This document shows, piece after piece, positions 61,593 through 64,000 of a stretch of 64,000 nt of DNA. The stretch is from CATQHS01 sp963422655 (GTDB taxonomy: Bacteria; Actinomycetota; Acidimicrobiia; Acidimicrobiales; Aldehydirespiratoraceae): positions 310,001 to 374,000 of the forward strand of contig OY730440.1 of the NCBI GenBank assembly GCA_963422655.1. Direction: 5' to 3'. The notes below the pieces were generated by a model that did not search any database, was not told the DNA's origin, and saw only the letters and a program-made list of their open reading frames with translations. Each line of letters opens with the position of its first letter. Within the stretch, counting starts at the first letter, position 1. A program made the translations under genes and the position numbers.

Positions 61593-63269
61593 TCATACAA
61601 CCGAGGTGATGCCCAGTGCGCCATAGCCCTGCTTGCGAAAGTTGGCTCGAAACAGATCCCGCAGCCTGGTTGCGGCCTCGTCGTAGGCGATGGGGTCGTC
61701 CCAAGTGTGGCGAGGGTTCAAGATGATGTCGTCCACTCCCGGGCAGGAGGTCGGCATCCTCAGCCCGAGAAGCGGGTGAGTATCGGTATCGACGTCGTCG
61801 AACCCACCATCGAGTGCAACGGAGAGCAGCGTCCGGGTCACCGCCAGCGACATACGCTCACCCTTACCGTAAGGGCCGCCGGTCCAGCCCGTGTTCAGCA
61901 GGACGCAACAAGATCGGTGTTGGTCCATCCGGGTCCGCAACAACTCAGCGTACACGTGGGGCCGCTGAGCCATGAACGGTGCACCGAAACAGGACGAGAA
62001 AGTGGCCTCGGGTTCGGTCACTCCCACTTCGGTGCCGGCCAATCTGGAGGTGAACCCCATCACGAAGTGATACATCACCTCGTCGGCATCGAGGATCGAT
62101 ATCGGCGGCAGCACCCCGAAGGCGTCAGCGGTCAGCAAGACGATGGTGCTGGGATGAGATCCCTGGGCCCGGAGGGCGACGTTGGGGTTGCATTCCAGCG
62201 GGTAGGCGAACCGGGTGTTCTCGGTAATCGAGCCGTCGGTGAGATCGAGTTCTTGAGGGTCGGTGGCAGCCAGGCTTCGATCGGGCCGAGGCGGGACGTT
62301 CTCGATGAGCGTCCCTCGCATCGACAGGGCTGCGGCGATCACCGGCTCGGCCCGCTTGTCGAGGTCGATGAGCTTGGCGTAGCACCCGGCCTCGAGGTTG
62401 AAGACCCCTCGGTCGGTCCAGGTGTGTTCGTCGTCGCCGATCAACTCGCGATCGGGGTCGGCCGACAGGGTGGTCTTGCCCGTTCCCGACAGCCCGAACA
62501 AAATCGCGCTATCACCGCCGGGGTCCATGTTGGCGGCGCAGTGCATGGAGAGGTGGCCCTTGTTGGGCTCCACGAAGTTCATGATGGTGAACATCGTCTT
62601 CTTGTTGACGCCACAGTAGTCGGCCCGGCCCAGTACCAGGGTCAACCGGCGCTCGAGATCGACAATCACGGCTCGGTCCGACCGGGTCCCGTCCCGGGCC
62701 GGGTCGCATACGAACGACGGGACGTTGAGCAACGTCCAACCCGTTTCGTTCCAGTCCATCTCGGGGCTCACCCCGGCCGGGAACATGATGTTGCAGAAGT
62801 AGGCATGGGTGGCGTACTCCCCCACGAACCGATAGGGCTCGGCGAATTCGGGGTCCCAGCCGCAGAAGAGGTCACTGACATACAGCCGGGCCCTCTTCCG
62901 ACCGAGGTGGCCCACGACCTCGGCGACCAGAGCGTCGAAACGGTCCGGCGGGAATGGCGAGAAGCCCTCCCTCCACCACACCGAGCCAGTCACCGAGACT
63001 CGGTCGACACAGAACGTGTCGGCCACGGGCCGGCCCGTGCAGGAGGGGTCGGTGTAGAACACCAAAGGACCGTTCGTCCCCAGAGCAGTCGCATAGGCTT
63101 TGGGCTCGTCGTCGGGGCCGTGGGACCGGATTCGGCCCCGGTCACCGGTGATCGCGGCCATGAACAACTCGTCTTGGGACAGGCCGTAACCGATGTCAGC
63201 GGTTCGCAGACCCAGAGAGGATTCCAGTTGAGCCGCGACCATGGCCGAGGGATTGGTGATAACGGTCAT
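61593..63269 (-). CDS. pckA: Phosphoenolpyruvate carboxykinase (ATP)
   Basis: 558-residue gluconeogenic enzyme converting oxaloacetate and ATP to PEP. Kinase motif FGLSGTGKTTLS, VNKKTMFTIMNF, HCAANMDPGG, and the ADP/metal loop NTRFAYPLE, with GFTSRLAGTE after it. The ATP rather than GTP type is unusual for actinobacteria, which often use GTP-type enzymes. ATG 63269 with GGAG upstream. Confidence 0.94.
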   Translation of the reverse strand: MTVITNPSAMVAAQLESSLGLRTADIGYGLSQDELFMAAITGDRGRIRSHGPDDEPKAYATALGTNGPLVFYTDPSCTGRPVADTFCVDRVSVTGSVWWREGFSPFPPDRFDALVAEVVGHLGRKRARLYVSDLFCGWDPEFAEPYRFVGEYATHAYFCNIMFPAGVSPEMDWNETGWTLLNVPSFVCDPARDGTRSDRAVIVDLERRLTLVLGRADYCGVNKKTMFTIMNFVEPNKGHLSMHCAANMDPGGDSAILFGLSGTGKTTLSADPDRELIGDDEHTWTDRGVFNLEAGCYAKLIDLDKRAEPVIAAALSMRGTLIENVPPRPDRSLAATDPQELDLTDGSITENTRFAYPLECNPNVALRAQGSHPSTIVLLTADAFGVLPPISILDADEVMYHFVMGFTSRLAGTEVGVTEPEATFSSCFGAPFMAQRPHVYAELLRTRMDQHRSCCVLLNTGWTGGPYGKGERMSLAVTRTLLSVALDGGFDDVDTDTHPLLGLRMPTSCPGVDDIILNPRHTWDDPIAYDEAATRLRDLFRANFRKQGYGALGITSVV

Positions 63270-63397
63270 GACGGCTCCGACCTCGTTGTCGTGTCCGGCT
63301 TTGTCGCGAAATGGCGGAGTGACCCGCTCAAGAGCGACGAGAGCTTAGTCCCGGCAGTCGGCGGCGTCGCGTCCAACCGGGCGACCCCCGCCAGCCA

Positions 63398-63790
63398 TCA
63401 CAACCCGACCGTATCCACGATCATGGCCCTGATGCCCAGACCCATCAGGAACAACCCGGTCCCTGCGTACAGCAGGTGGAGCCGGTGACGGAGCTGATGA
63501 CGGTAGCCGTAGGCGATGGCCACCACCACCAGAGCCGAGAACCCGTAGACGGCGTGCAGGTCGGGAGCTTGGCGATCTTCGCGGGCGATCAGCCATGTTC
63601 CCAGACCGGCCTGTACGAACACCGTGAGCTGGGCCGCGGCCGTAGTCGGCCACAAGGCCCGGCATTGCCATCGGGGTCGCCATCGGACCCCCAGAGCCCA
63701 TACGCCGACGGTTCCGTTGGCCAGCACCACCAGCCACGAGAACCAGTTGTGAGTCTGGCCTGCGACCGAGCCCAGAACCGACCCGGTCAC
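63398..63790 (-). CDS. Small integral membrane protein of unknown function
   Basis: 130 residues with about four hydrophobic segments (FSWLVVLANGTVGVWAL, TAAAQLTVFVQAGLG, AVYGFSALVVVAIAYGY, GTGLFLMGLGIRAM). No family recognised. GTG 63790 overlaps the preceding stop by 4 nt (GTGA), so it is coupled to the deacetylase gene upstream. Confidence 0.75.
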   Translation of the reverse strand: MTGSVLGSVAGQTHNWFSWLVVLANGTVGVWALGVRWRPRWQCRALWPTTAAAQLTVFVQAGLGTWLIAREDRQAPDLHAVYGFSALVVVAIAYGYRHQLRHRLHLLYAGTGLFLMGLGIRAMIVDTVGL

Positions 63791-64000
63791 GCAAATGCCT
63801 CAGGGCCCGCCAGTACAGCGAAGAGATCGGACCCGGTCGCCGAGCCCGGCATTGCCCCTCGACGGCGGAACCACTCGGTGCCGAAGACCGTGGCGAAGGC
63901 TCCCATCGGCAGACTCAGAAAGAACGAGCTCTCGGGAACCTGGGAGGCGTGGGCGGCCAGGGCGGATCGTTTCTCGACCACCACCGAACTCACGTCCACC
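63787..64000 (-). CDS. PIG-L/LmbE-family deacetylase, C-terminal part (5' end beyond window)
   Basis: The last 70 or so codons of a gene entering from the right edge. KRSALAAHASQVPES and LPMGAFATVFGTEWF match the C-terminal segment of PIG-L deacetylases such as mycothiol-related amidases, which hydrolyse N-acetyl sugars. The zinc-site half is outside the window, so the substrate is open. Confidence 0.7.
   Translation of the reverse strand, partial: VDVSSVVVEKRSALAAHASQVPESSFFLSLPMGAFATVFGTEWFRRRGAMPGSATGSDLFAVLAGPEAFA

Noticed and set aside
61512..63488. 658-residue open frame on the plus strand opposite pckA
   Set aside because: It is antisense to a complete, well-conserved enzyme, has no domain pattern, and long antisense frames are common in GC-rich DNA.

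Overview
The window is a high-GC chromosomal segment of an actinobacterium, most likely of the class Acidimicrobiia or a close relative. This is inferred from the high-GC codon usage, frequent GTG and TTG starts, threonine-rich linkers behind lipoproteins, a form I CO dehydrogenase, and the actinobacterial run smc-ftsY-ffh-rpsP-khpA-rimM-trmD-rplS-yraN-comM-dprA-xerC. I see no phage, plasmid, insertion sequence, CRISPR array, rRNA or tRNA.

Left part (1-11.1 kb) is a purine and nucleoside island. A truncated xanthine dehydrogenase-type molybdoenzyme points right. It converges on a seven-gene leftward operon: adenosine deaminase-like protein, BMP-type nucleoside-binding lipoprotein, double ATPase, two permeases, a Rieske oxygenase and a second adenosine deaminase. 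A divergent 8-oxoguanine deaminase-type amidohydrolase sits at its head. Together they would import nucleosides, deaminate them and oxidise the base.

11.2-14.7 kb is the most unusual locus. It encodes a large secreted protein with three Cys/His-rich repeats, a phospholipase A2-like domain and a ricin-like lectin region. It overlaps a lipoprotein gene that is tandemly duplicated, with a vestigial third start.

14.7-20.8 kb holds coxM-coxS-coxL of a form I (Mo-Cu) CO dehydrogenase, an XdhC-YHS fusion and an amidohydrolase. 21-23.4 kb has hemolysin III and MFS genes with overlapping divergent leaderless promoters, and a SnoaL-like protein. 23.6-34.7 kb holds an acyltransferase, a PD40 beta-propeller protein and a branched-chain-type ABC system in unusual fusions (LivH-LivM-LivG, and MFS-LivF). 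Its binding lipoprotein is divergent, across a perfect inverted repeat.

34.7-60.7 kb is conserved housekeeping DNA, nearly all leftward: recombination and DNA uptake (xerC, dprA, comM), ribosome and SRP genes, HtrA with a two-component system, smc, a degenerate Fpg-like protein, rnc, acpP, plsX, rpmF, yceD, coaD, rsmD, recG and a fakA-like gene. plsX appears frameshifted, and rnc has no ordinary start codon. The right end (61-64 kb) has a cold-shock-like protein, ATP-type PEP carboxykinase, a small membrane protein and the end of a PIG-L deacetylase gene.
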